From NCBI GenBank assembly GCA_021161545.1, contig JAGHAJ010000211.1:1-11125 (forward strand): 11,125 nucleotides of DNA, written 5' to 3'. The position numbers and the translations under genes are program-made. Source of the stretch: Synergistota bacterium (lineage in GTDB: Bacteria; Synergistota; JAGHAJ01). The notes below the pieces were generated by a model that did not search any database, was not told the origin of the DNA, and worked only from the letters and a program-made list of their open reading frames with translations. Within the stretch, counting starts at the first letter, position 1. Every line of letters begins with the position of its first letter. This document shows positions 1-6,146 of the stretch, piece by piece.

Positions 1-276
1 AAGCTCCGTAGAAAACCTACCATTACGAAGCCTCGGCACTCTCAAGACAAGACTGCCTACCCTTGTTGTAAGCCTATGAGGATATGTACCATTACGGTAT
101 CCCTGACGCTCCTCTGTACGCTCATATGCCCTTGCCCTTAACTGCTCTGTAGCCTGCGCCTGCAGAATCTGGTTCAAAACAGATTCCAGTAACTTAGACA
201 CTCCAGAATCCCTGCTATCTGACAAAAATAATTGATGCAACAAATCCGAATCAATGGTAATATTATACTGAGCCAT
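1..276 (-). CDS. IS256-family transposase, N-terminal fragment (cut by window edge)
   Basis: This is the start of a mutator-type DDE transposase, which moves the insertion sequence by cutting and joining DNA at its terminal repeats. Only the first 92 codons are present, starting MAQYNITIDSDLLHQLFLSD. They carry the family's typical N-terminal region, including AYERTEERQGYRNG at residues 51-64 and LTTRVGSLVLRVPRLRNGRF at about 69-88. The DDE catalytic residues lie further on, outside the window. The ATG at 276-274 is preceded by GGAGGTGA about 8 nt upstream, an excellent Shine-Dalgarno site. There is no stop or frameshift in the visible part. Codon use differs from the operon beside it: all three isoleucines are ATT and four of twelve arginines are CGT, whereas the neighbours favour ATA and AGA/AGG. 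This fits recent acquisition. Confidence 0.93.
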   Translation of the reverse strand, partial: MAQYNITIDSDLLHQLFLSDSRDSGVSKLLESVLNQILQAQATEQLRARAYERTEERQGYRNGTYPHRLTTRVGSLVLRVPRLRNGRFSTEL

Positions 277-344
277 TGTAAGGTCACCTCCTGTTATGGT
301 TTTTGCTTCTCTATTTTAAACCAGAGACCTTGCAGTGGCTCCCT

Positions 345-370
345 GCTTTTTACACAATTATATGGACTTA
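345..370. repeat. Terminal inverted repeat of the IS256-like element
   Basis: On the minus strand, 367-348 reads GTCCATATAATTGTGTAAAA, which from memory closely resembles the terminal repeats of IS256 and relatives (GTCC.TATAATTGTGTAAAA). It lies upstream of the transposase start, as expected for the outer end of such an element. The partner repeat is outside the window, so its inverted-repeat status is inferred from family resemblance. Confidence 0.75.
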
Positions 371-381
371 ACTCATAAGTG

Positions 382-410
382 TTAAAATAACCAAGACATT
401 GTGGTATAAT
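382..410 (+). promoter_or_regulatory. Extended -10 sigma-A-type promoter for the operon
   Basis: A perfect TATAAT at 405-410 is preceded by TG at 402-403, one base before the hexamer, which makes an extended -10. The hexamer TTAAAA at 382-387 lies 17 bp upstream and matches TTGACA at 4 of 6 positions. Transcription would begin near 417, giving a leader of about 30 nt with a GGGAGG Shine-Dalgarno site at 431-436 before the ATG at 447. The -35 box lies only about 10-15 bp from the IS end, so the DNA upstream of the promoter (any UP element or activator site) is now IS sequence. This is the only strong promoter seen before the 12-gene run. Confidence 0.75.
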
Positions 411-446
411 ATGTTAAAGCAAAGTCTAAAGGGAGGCGGTAGCTAA

Positions 447-1130
447 ATGCTATTTTTCTGGGATAAAACAATCTTGTTGTTGATTCCTGCCCTTATATTG
501 AGCATATATGCCCAGTATAAGGTAAACAGTGAATATAGAAGATACTCTGAAGTACCATCTTCCCTGGGTAAACCGGGGTGGAAGGTAGCAGAGGAGATAC
601 TTTCTGCAGTTGGACTGCACGATGTAAGAATAGAGAGGATCAGCGGAGAACTTACAGACCACTACGACCCAAGAGACAAGGTTTTAAGGCTATCCGACAG
701 GATTTACAATAGCAGATCTATAGCAGCACTTGGCATACTTGCACACGAAATAGGGCATGCATTGCAAGACAAGGAAGACTATGTGCCACTGAAACTCAGA
801 GGTATAATTGTACCTGTAGCAAACATAGGCTCAAACCTCGCTATACCATTTTTCTTCTTGGGGTTTATATTCTATATACCCACACTGATGGACATTGGTA
901 TATTAGCATTTTCTCTTGCTGTACTGTTTCAGCTAATCACACTGCCAGTCGAGTTTGATGCAAGTAGAAGGGCAATAAAACTACTTACTAATCTTGGTCT
1001 GGTATCCAACTTCGAGATAAAAGGTGTAAAGGCCGTCCTATGGGCTGCTGCCATGACGTATGTGGCAGCAACTGCAATGGCAGCATTACAGCTCTTACGG
1101 CTGATTATACTGAGGGGAGAAAGAGAATAA
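447..1130 (+). CDS. YugP-like neutral zinc metallopeptidase, membrane protein
   Basis: This is a 227-residue integral membrane protein of the YugP / Zn_peptidase_2 (neutral zinc metallopeptidase) family. It has an N-terminal membrane segment at about residues 8-23, a soluble region, and the zinc-binding HExxH motif as HEIGH at 100-104 (H100 and H104 ligands, E101 catalytic by analogy). Hydrophobic segments follow at about 119-168, then the family-typical PVEFDASRRA stretch at 168-176 and a last membrane segment at about 197-221. The length is normal for the family. The substrate and physiological role are unknown; a function in membrane protein turnover is plausible but only inferred. The ATG at 447 has GGGAGG 10 nt upstream and is the first gene after the promoter. 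The next gene starts 2 nt after its stop. Confidence 0.9.
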   Translation: MLFFWDKTILLLIPALILSIYAQYKVNSEYRRYSEVPSSLGKPGWKVAEEILSAVGLHDVRIERISGELTDHYDPRDKVLRLSDRIYNSRSIAALGILAHEIGHALQDKEDYVPLKLRGIIVPVANIGSNLAIPFFFLGFIFYIPTLMDIGILAFSLAVLFQLITLPVEFDASRRAIKLLTNLGLVSNFEIKGVKAVLWAAAMTYVAATAMAALQLLRLIILRGERE

Positions 1131-1132
1131 CC

Positions 1133-1822
1133 ATGCCATTTTTACTGCTTTTGATATTACTTCTATTGTTCTCTCCTTTCCTTTTGGTGCTGTTGCCGTT
1201 CTTTCTAATAGGGATTTTGCTGTTCTTACCATTTGGATTTTCTATACAAGCATTTCTGACACTCGTAACGGTACCCGTAGAATTTTACAAGATAGCCACC
1301 AACAAAAGAGTGAGGAAAAATCACGCAATCGAACACGCAACAATAAATGTACTCGAAGAGACAGGAAGATATTCAAACCTTTCGGGACTTTCCAAGGAAG
1401 ATGGATTTTTTATCAGAGGTCCATTAGAACCAGTAACAGTAGAAAGAGCTGCACGGGTAGCTCTGGCAAGACTTAAAAATGGAGAGACAGAGCTTGTTGT
1501 GCACAAACGGTGTGGAACAACCATGGCAACAATAAACTTCATTGCTGCAATAACATTTATTGCACTCCTGCTGATTACCGGTTATTTAAGTTTCTTAAAT
1601 GTTCTGTTAGCACTTGTAGTTGCAACAATACTGGGACCAATCCTGAGTCCAACCGTGCAAAAACACATTACTACTTCTTCAGACGTGCATGACATGGAAA
1701 TTGTGGGCGTACATTGGAATCTCGAACCATTGAGATATTGGGGAGTGAGAGTTATCTACCCAACAGATTTCTTTGTAGAAACCGCCCAGAAAGGCGACTA
1801 TATGGAGGCTGAACTGATTTGA
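1133..1822 (+). CDS. DUF6391-like membrane protein with an HxxEH motif
   Basis: This 229-residue membrane protein has no established function; it resembles proteins annotated as DUF6391. Two hydrophobic segments occupy about residues 2-48. A cytosolic or external domain follows with HAIEHAT at 64-70, a GFFIRG loop at 91-96, and VVHKRCGTT at 122-130. Two more membrane segments lie at about 133-151 and 153-172, then a soluble tail with VHWNLEPLRYWGVRVIYP at about 193-210. H64-x-x-E67-H68 is an HxxEH pattern and, with H124 and C127, could bind a metal. This is a reading of the motif, not a known activity. I prefer the ATG at 1133 over an in-frame ATG at 1040, because the earlier start adds 31 atypical residues inside yugP, while 1133 begins a clean hydrophobic segment with GGGGAGA at 1114-1120. 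Confidence 0.8.
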   Translation: MPFLLLLILLLLFSPFLLVLLPFFLIGILLFLPFGFSIQAFLTLVTVPVEFYKIATNKRVRKNHAIEHATINVLEETGRYSNLSGLSKEDGFFIRGPLEPVTVERAARVALARLKNGETELVVHKRCGTTMATINFIAAITFIALLLITGYLSFLNVLLALVVATILGPILSPTVQKHITTSSDVHDMEIVGVHWNLEPLRYWGVRVIYPTDFFVETAQKGDYMEAELI

Positions 1823-2736
1823 AGATAAGAGGTATAAGCATTTTACTCGTTCTCGTAATACTTGCCGTTGCAATAGGAGTGAGTTCCATCTACTACTTTA
1901 TGAAGTTATATCTCGCAAAACCATCAACAACCGTACCAACGCTCGTGGGTAAAAGCATAGAAAAAGCAACAGACATCGCAACCAAGTATGGGCTATACTT
2001 AAAGGTCTCAGGGAAAAAGCCATCACCACTATACGATGTCGATGTTGTTATAAGCCAAAAACCAAAAGCAGGAAGAATTGTAAAGCAGGGAAGCATAGTA
2101 TATGTATATGTGAGCTTAGGCAGCAAAGGTGCTATGCTTTCACTGACGGGAAAACCATATCAAGAGGCAGTAAAAGAGATTCAAACTCATGGATTAAGTG
2201 TGGGCGACATAGTGAAGATTCCATCAGACAGTTTCCCCAAAGGGACAGTGATAGCTCAGTATCCAATATACATTACAGGGGAACACACTAAAAAGGTAGA
2301 TTTACTTGTGAGCCTTGGAAAAGCAAAGGAGAGTAAAGCAATAGAAGAAAAACTCCCAGAGGTCTCTATACCTTCTACTGTTAAACAGATACCCAAAGAA
2401 GCAAAAAAGACCGAACAGGCCAAACCAAAAGAAAGCACCAAGAAACCTAAACCCCCAATGCAGAGCACACCTCAAAAACAAAACAAGGAAAAACCAGAAA
2501 GTCATCCTACCACTACAGGTATGAAAAAGATAACATTTAGTTTCAACACACCGAAAAAGAAGGCAACCTACAAGATGACTGTTGTAAGGATAGACAAAAA
2601 AGGTAGCCACATTGAACTACAAAAAGAAGTGAAAGGAGGACAACACATAGAGGTAGAACTTTTTGTCCCAAAAGGTTATAATGTGATAAGGATACTACTG
2701 GACGGAAAGTTCTACAGAGAGGACAGGTATTACTAA
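1819..2736 (+). CDS. Membrane-anchored PASTA-domain protein lacking a kinase domain
   Basis: This 305-residue protein starts at a TTG that overlaps the upstream stop (TTGA), with GGAGG at 1804-1808, 10 nt before the start. A single membrane anchor at about residues 6-28 leaves the rest outside the cell. Two PASTA repeats follow at about 38-101 (VPTLVGKSIEKATDIATKYG ...) and 106-168. Next come a Lys/Pro/Glu/Gln-rich disordered linker at about 170-234 and a beta-rich terminal domain at about 236-305 ending DGKFYREDRYY. PASTA repeats bind peptidoglycan fragments or lipid II in Ser/Thr kinases and some penicillin-binding proteins. Here there is no kinase or transpeptidase domain. The gene lies directly before rpe, where Firmicutes usually have prkC and rsgA, so a cell-wall-sensing or scaffold role is a reasonable inference. 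Confidence 0.85.
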   Translation: MKIRGISILLVLVILAVAIGVSSIYYFMKLYLAKPSTTVPTLVGKSIEKATDIATKYGLYLKVSGKKPSPLYDVDVVISQKPKAGRIVKQGSIVYVYVSLGSKGAMLSLTGKPYQEAVKEIQTHGLSVGDIVKIPSDSFPKGTVIAQYPIYITGEHTKKVDLLVSLGKAKESKAIEEKLPEVSIPSTVKQIPKEAKKTEQAKPKESTKKPKPPMQSTPQKQNKEKPESHPTTTGMKKITFSFNTPKKKATYKMTVVRIDKKGSHIELQKEVKGGQHIEVELFVPKGYNVIRILLDGKFYREDRYY

Positions 2737-3401
2737 TGGCAGTAAAAATATCTGCATCGATACTGAATGCTGATTACCTGAATCTACAAAGAGAGATAGA
2801 AAGCGTAATAGGATCTACAGATTGGATACATGTTGATGTAATGGATGGACACTTTGTTCCAAACCTTACATTTGGGTGGAAAATGGTCAGTAGCATAAGA
2901 AAGCGATTTAGTAACTTTCTGGACGTGCATATCATGGTAGAACCAGCCGACAGATTTGTGGAGACGTTTTGCAATGCAAAGCCTGACCTACTGACATTTC
3001 ATATCGAGGCAACGCATCATGCACACAGACTGGCTGAATACATCAAAAGCAAAGGGATAAAGGTGGGCATATCGTTAAACCCAGCAACACCCATAGAGTT
3101 GCTAAAGGGCATAATGGATTATGTAGACCTCATCCTCATTATGAGTGTAAATCCAGGTTTTGGAGGACAAAAATTTATTGAAGGAAGCATAGAAAGGGTA
3201 AAAGAAGTAGCCGAGATGAGAGAAAAACGGAACCTCAATTTCCTGATAGAAATAGATGGAGGCATATCGCCTGACAATGCAAGAAAAGTAGTAGAAGCCG
3301 GCGTGGATGTGCTGGTGTGTGGAAGTTATATATTCGAGTCAGAAGACCGTAAGAATGCCTTAAACACATTGAGAGGTGTGGCAGATGGCAAGACTGAGTG
3401 A
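2736..3401 (+). CDS. rpe: Ribulose-phosphate 3-epimerase
   Basis: Rpe interconverts D-ribulose 5-phosphate and D-xylulose 5-phosphate in the non-oxidative pentose phosphate pathway, in the cytosol. The 221-residue length is normal and the protein is a TIM barrel. The expected motifs are present: SASILNADY at 6-14; HVDVMDGHFVPN at 32-43 with metal ligands H32 and D34; DVHIMVEP at 63-70 with H65; the phosphate-side loop MSVNPGFGGQKF at 136-147; and EIDGGI at 172-177 with D174. D34 and D174 are the acid/base pair by analogy with the family. The ATG overlaps the PASTA gene stop by one base (TAATG), indicating translational coupling. Its 3' end overlaps the start of the RodZ-like gene by 17 nt. 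Confidence 0.97.
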   Translation: MAVKISASILNADYLNLQREIESVIGSTDWIHVDVMDGHFVPNLTFGWKMVSSIRKRFSNFLDVHIMVEPADRFVETFCNAKPDLLTFHIEATHHAHRLAEYIKSKGIKVGISLNPATPIELLKGIMDYVDLILIMSVNPGFGGQKFIEGSIERVKEVAEMREKRNLNFLIEIDGGISPDNARKVVEAGVDVLVCGSYIFESEDRKNALNTLRGVADGKTE

Positions 3402-4374
3402 ATACCTAAAAGAGACAAGAGAAAGTAAGGGTATGAGCATAAAAGAAATATCGGAGATAACAAAAATCAATCCAAGATACATAAAGGCAATAGAAGAGGC
3501 CAACTACGAAGTGATAGGAGGAGATGTCTACTGCAAAGGATTCATAAGGAACTACGCAAGAAGCCTTGGCCTTGACCCTGAAGAAGCAGTAAGGATGTAC
3601 AAAGAGGAAAAAGGCGAAAAAAAAGAAGAAACACCAAAAACAGAAGAGTTAGAAAAGCTGTCACGGTATGAAGACAGGAAGAAGATAAAAAGAGCAAAAA
3701 AGCCTGTAAGATGGGTAATATACCTCATAGCACTCATACTCATCGGCGTCAGTGGAGGACTCCTGTTCTGGCAGATATCACACAAGCAAATCCCTCTGCA
3801 AAGCAGCACAGTCACACAAAAGGAAGAAGTAAAACCTCCTACACAAAAAGCGGAAGAGAAGGGCAAAACAGAGAAAATTGTTGCCACAAAACCTGAAAAT
3901 ACAAGCACCAAACAGCAAGAAACCAATACACAAGAGGTCAAAAACTCACAAGAAGGTAAAGCAACACAGGGTGCTGCTGTCAGCAACAAGAAGGAGAACG
4001 CAAAACAGGAGGCTTCTCCTCCCAAAAGCAATCAGCAAAAAGAAGAAGGGATAAAAGAGCAAAAAAAGAAAGAAGAAGTAACAGCACGGGTAGAAGAGCA
4101 GAAAAAAGCTGCCACGGAGGAGAAGGAAAGGTCAATTACACTTCAGGGAAAAGTAGTAGCAAAAACATGGGTAAGAGTATCTGTAGATGGAAAGGTGGTG
4201 TTCGTAGGTATACTTAATCCACCAAAAGAGGTATCTTGGACGGCAAAAGAGAGCATAAAGATAAGGGTTGGAAACGCCGGAGGGATAGAATGGAGTCTTA
4301 ACGGAAAGGATATAGGATACTTTGGAAAACCAGGAGAAGTAGTTACAAAGGAGTTTAGTCCTAAAGGAGAATAA
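3385..4374 (+). CDS. rodZ: RodZ-like helix-turn-helix membrane protein
   Basis: This is a RodZ/YmfM-type cell-shape protein of 329 residues. In order it has an N-terminal helix-turn-helix domain at about residues 4-66 (LSEYLKETRESKGMSIKEIS ... YCKGFIRNYARSLGLDP), a basic stretch at about 98-109, one membrane segment at about 110-129, a long low-complexity Lys/Glu/Gln/Thr linker at about 135-249, and a C-terminal beta domain of the DUF4115 type at about 250-325. In known RodZ proteins the HTH domain binds MreB on the cytosolic side and the C-terminal domain is extracytoplasmic. No mreB is in the window. I chose the ATG at 3385 because GAGAGGTG lies 7 nt upstream; an in-frame GTG at 3376 falls inside that ribosome-binding site. 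The start lies inside the end of rpe. Confidence 0.88.
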   Translation: MARLSEYLKETRESKGMSIKEISEITKINPRYIKAIEEANYEVIGGDVYCKGFIRNYARSLGLDPEEAVRMYKEEKGEKKEETPKTEELEKLSRYEDRKKIKRAKKPVRWVIYLIALILIGVSGGLLFWQISHKQIPLQSSTVTQKEEVKPPTQKAEEKGKTEKIVATKPENTSTKQQETNTQEVKNSQEGKATQGAAVSNKKENAKQEASPPKSNQQKEEGIKEQKKKEEVTARVEEQKKAATEEKERSITLQGKVVAKTWVRVSVDGKVVFVGILNPPKEVSWTAKESIKIRVGNAGGIEWSLNGKDIGYFGKPGEVVTKEFSPKGE

Positions 4375-4377
4375 AGT

Positions 4378-5688
4378 TTGGACTTTGAGATTATCAGCCT
4401 TGGTTGTCCTAAAAACGAGGCCGACAGCGAGATCATATATAGATTATTGAGTAATTCTCATTTAGATAATAGTAACTCAAAAGTCGCGGTAGTAAACACA
4501 TGTGCATTTATAAGAGATGCTGTAAGCGAAAGCATCTCTACTATTTATGCATTGGCAAAAGAAAAGCAAAAGGGTAACATTCATAAACTCATCGTAACGG
4601 GTTGTCTCGTAAACAGATATGGCCAAAGCCTCCCAAGGATATTTCCTGAAGTCGATGCATGGATAAGTACAGGGAATATCCTTAAGATATCAGAAATTAT
4701 AAGGAACGGTAAAGGTATATATATTGAAAATCCACTTAGGAGCTACAAGAGACTATTCAATGCAAATGTACTGGGAAAGGCTCTATATCCTGAGAGAAGA
4801 TACAAATATGTAAGAATAGCAGATGGATGTAACAATGCATGCTCCTTCTGTATAATACCTACACTAAGGGGTGGCTACAACAGCAGGAGTATAAATTCTA
4901 TACTCAGTGAGATAAAACAGAGCATAGAAAGTAGTATAAAAGAGATTATCCTGGTAGCCCAAGACCTTACCGACTATGGAAAGGACATAGGGCACTCATT
5001 AGAAGAGCTCCTATCAGAAATCCTCAAAATAAAGGGGGACTTCTGGGTAAGGATGTTATATCTTTATCCTGGCAAGATAAGTGACCATCTTATAAACATG
5101 GCAGCAGAGAAAAAGGAGAAGCTCATACCCTATTTCGACATACCCATACAACATATAAGTGACAAAATCCTAAATCTCATGAGGAGGAAGACCAACTCCC
5201 AAGATATAAGAACGCAGATTAAAGATATAAGGAACAACATAAGTGACGCAGCTTTGAGGACTACCGTTATGGTAGGATTTCCTGAAGAAACTGAATCAGA
5301 CTTTAGAAGACTTCTAAACTTCATCGAGGAAGTAGAGTTCGATAGACTTGGAACATTTGTATTTTCCAAAGAGTATGAGAACCCGTATCTACAGAGCTTA
5401 AAAGAGGTTAAGAAAGGTATTGCAAGGAGAAGGAGTCACAGGGTTATGAGACTTCAGCAGAGAATATCCTACAAAAAAAATCTGAAGTTCATAGGAAGGG
5501 AGCTAAAAGTGCTTGTGGAAGGCTATGACAAAGAGGCTCAACTATTTTACGGTAGGAGCTATAGAGATGCACCAGAAATAGACGGTATAGTATGGATAAC
5601 GGATAACTCTGCAAAAATAGGAGAGTTTAACCTCGTAAAAATCACGGAGGCATGGGAGTATGACCTTGCAGGAGTGATTGCAAGTTGA
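4378..5688 (+). CDS. rimO: Ribosomal protein uS12 methylthiotransferase RimO
   Basis: RimO is a radical-SAM enzyme that adds a methylthio group to a conserved aspartate of ribosomal protein S12. The 436-residue protein has the three family domains. The N-terminal methylthiotransferase domain has SLGCPKNEADSE at 7-18 and auxiliary cluster cysteines C10, C42 and C76. The radical-SAM core has C151, C155 and C158 in GCNNACSFC. The TRAM domain lies at about 370-433. RimO rather than MiaB is supported by SLGCPKN, by MLYLYP at 226-231 and by the TRAM sequence RSYRDAPEIDG at 393-403. The start is a TTG at 4378 with AAAGGAGA ending 7 nt upstream, 3 nt after the rodZ stop. No nearer ATG keeps the essential N-terminal cysteine motif. 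Confidence 0.95.
   Translation: MDFEIISLGCPKNEADSEIIYRLLSNSHLDNSNSKVAVVNTCAFIRDAVSESISTIYALAKEKQKGNIHKLIVTGCLVNRYGQSLPRIFPEVDAWISTGNILKISEIIRNGKGIYIENPLRSYKRLFNANVLGKALYPERRYKYVRIADGCNNACSFCIIPTLRGGYNSRSINSILSEIKQSIESSIKEIILVAQDLTDYGKDIGHSLEELLSEILKIKGDFWVRMLYLYPGKISDHLINMAAEKKEKLIPYFDIPIQHISDKILNLMRRKTNSQDIRTQIKDIRNNISDAALRTTVMVGFPEETESDFRRLLNFIEEVEFDRLGTFVFSKEYENPYLQSLKEVKKGIARRRSHRVMRLQQRISYKKNLKFIGRELKVLVEGYDKEAQLFYGRSYRDAPEIDGIVWITDNSAKIGEFNLVKITEAWEYDLAGVIAS
4513..4539. repeat. 9-bp perfect inverted repeat inside rimO
   Basis: AGAGATGCT at 4513-4521 and AGCATCTCT at 4531-4539 are exact reverse complements around a 9-nt loop, about 135 nt into rimO. The transcript could fold into a hairpin here. 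A repeat of this size is roughly what chance would give once in a window of this length, so function is not claimed. Confidence 0.4.
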
Positions 5689-6134
5689 ATATTTACTTCA
5701 GAAAGACTTCAGTGTATTTATCCACACTCTTCGGGATAGGAAAATCTCCTTACGCACCGGGAACAGTAGGAACAATTGCAGCAATGCTTATAAGGTGGAA
5801 GTGGGAACCATCATGGTGGGAACTGCTCATCATATTCTTTGTAGGAGTATACATAACATCAGAAGCAGAAAAGGCCTTGCGCAAAGAAGACCCACCTCAG
5901 GTAGTGTGGGATGAAATGTTAGGGTATTTCATAGCAATGTATGGCTTTTCACCCAAATCCATGATAGCAGCATTAGTGCTCTTCAGGATATTTGACATCT
6001 TGAAAGGTTTTCCCATAAACAGGATAGAAAAGCTTCGGGGAGGTTGGGGCATAATGCTGGACGATGTAGTTGCAGGTATCGAAAGTAATCTTCTCCTCTG
6101 GACAATAGTAACCTATTATGGAATAAAGGCATGA
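5685..6134 (+). CDS. pgpA: Phosphatidylglycerophosphatase A
   Basis: PgpA removes a phosphate from phosphatidylglycerophosphate to make phosphatidylglycerol, at the cytoplasmic membrane. The 149-residue length fits the family. The signature blocks are GIGKSPYAPGTVGT at 17-30, DPPQVVWDEMLGY at 69-81 with the acidic D76/E77 pair, LFRIFDILKGFP at 99-110, and LRGGWGIMLDDVVAG at 117-131 with D126/D127. Hydrophobic segments lie at about 45-59, 78-103 and 132-147. The start is a TTG that overlaps the rimO stop as TTGA, the same arrangement as at the start of the PASTA gene, with GGAG at 5671-5674. In many Firmicutes this position holds pgsA, the enzyme of the preceding step. It belongs to the same operon, and cinA follows after 12 nt. 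Confidence 0.93.
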   Translation: MNIYFRKTSVYLSTLFGIGKSPYAPGTVGTIAAMLIRWKWEPSWWELLIIFFVGVYITSEAEKALRKEDPPQVVWDEMLGYFIAMYGFSPKSMIAALVLFRIFDILKGFPINRIEKLRGGWGIMLDDVVAGIESNLLLWTIVTYYGIKA

Positions 6135-6146
6135 GGTTGAACAAAG

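Larger units (their letters stand above)
1..372 (-). mobile_element. IS256-family insertion sequence, one end only (continues off the left edge)
   Basis: The element is recognised from the N-terminal part of an IS256-type (mutator-type) transposase at 1-276, reading leftward out of the window, and from a terminal sequence at about 345-370 that resembles IS256-family ends. About 70-95 nt of non-coding sequence lie between the transposase start and the outer end, as is usual for this family. The exact outer border is uncertain by several bases (about 368-374), because the other end and the target duplication partner are outside the window. The flanking bases 371-380 are the likely place for an 8-9 bp target duplication. 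That the element is mobile is inferred; its intactness cannot be judged here. Confidence 0.85.

Noticed and set aside
1040-1132. N-terminal extension of the DUF6391-like protein from an ATG at 1040
   Set aside because: The 31 extra residues are cysteine- and asparagine-rich, overlap yugP coding sequence and do not look like the family; the ATG at 1133 has a nearby Shine-Dalgarno site and begins the membrane segment.
3376-3384. GTG at 3376 as start of the RodZ-like gene
   Set aside because: It lies inside the GAGAGGTG ribosome-binding sequence that serves the ATG at 3385.
3552-4031. 159-codon minus-strand reading frame opposite the RodZ linker
   Set aside because: It is the antisense of a Lys/Glu-rich repeat-like region, which produces long open Phe/Ser/Leu-rich frames by composition alone.
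4513-4539. rimO inverted repeat as a regulatory hairpin
   Set aside because: A 9-bp perfect repeat with a short loop is expected about once by chance in this length; it is kept only as a low-confidence repeat.
5678-5914. Short plus-strand reading frame overlapping pgpA in another frame
   Set aside because: The pgpA frame has all family motifs; this frame gives low-quality, Arg/Ser-rich sequence with no recognisable feature.
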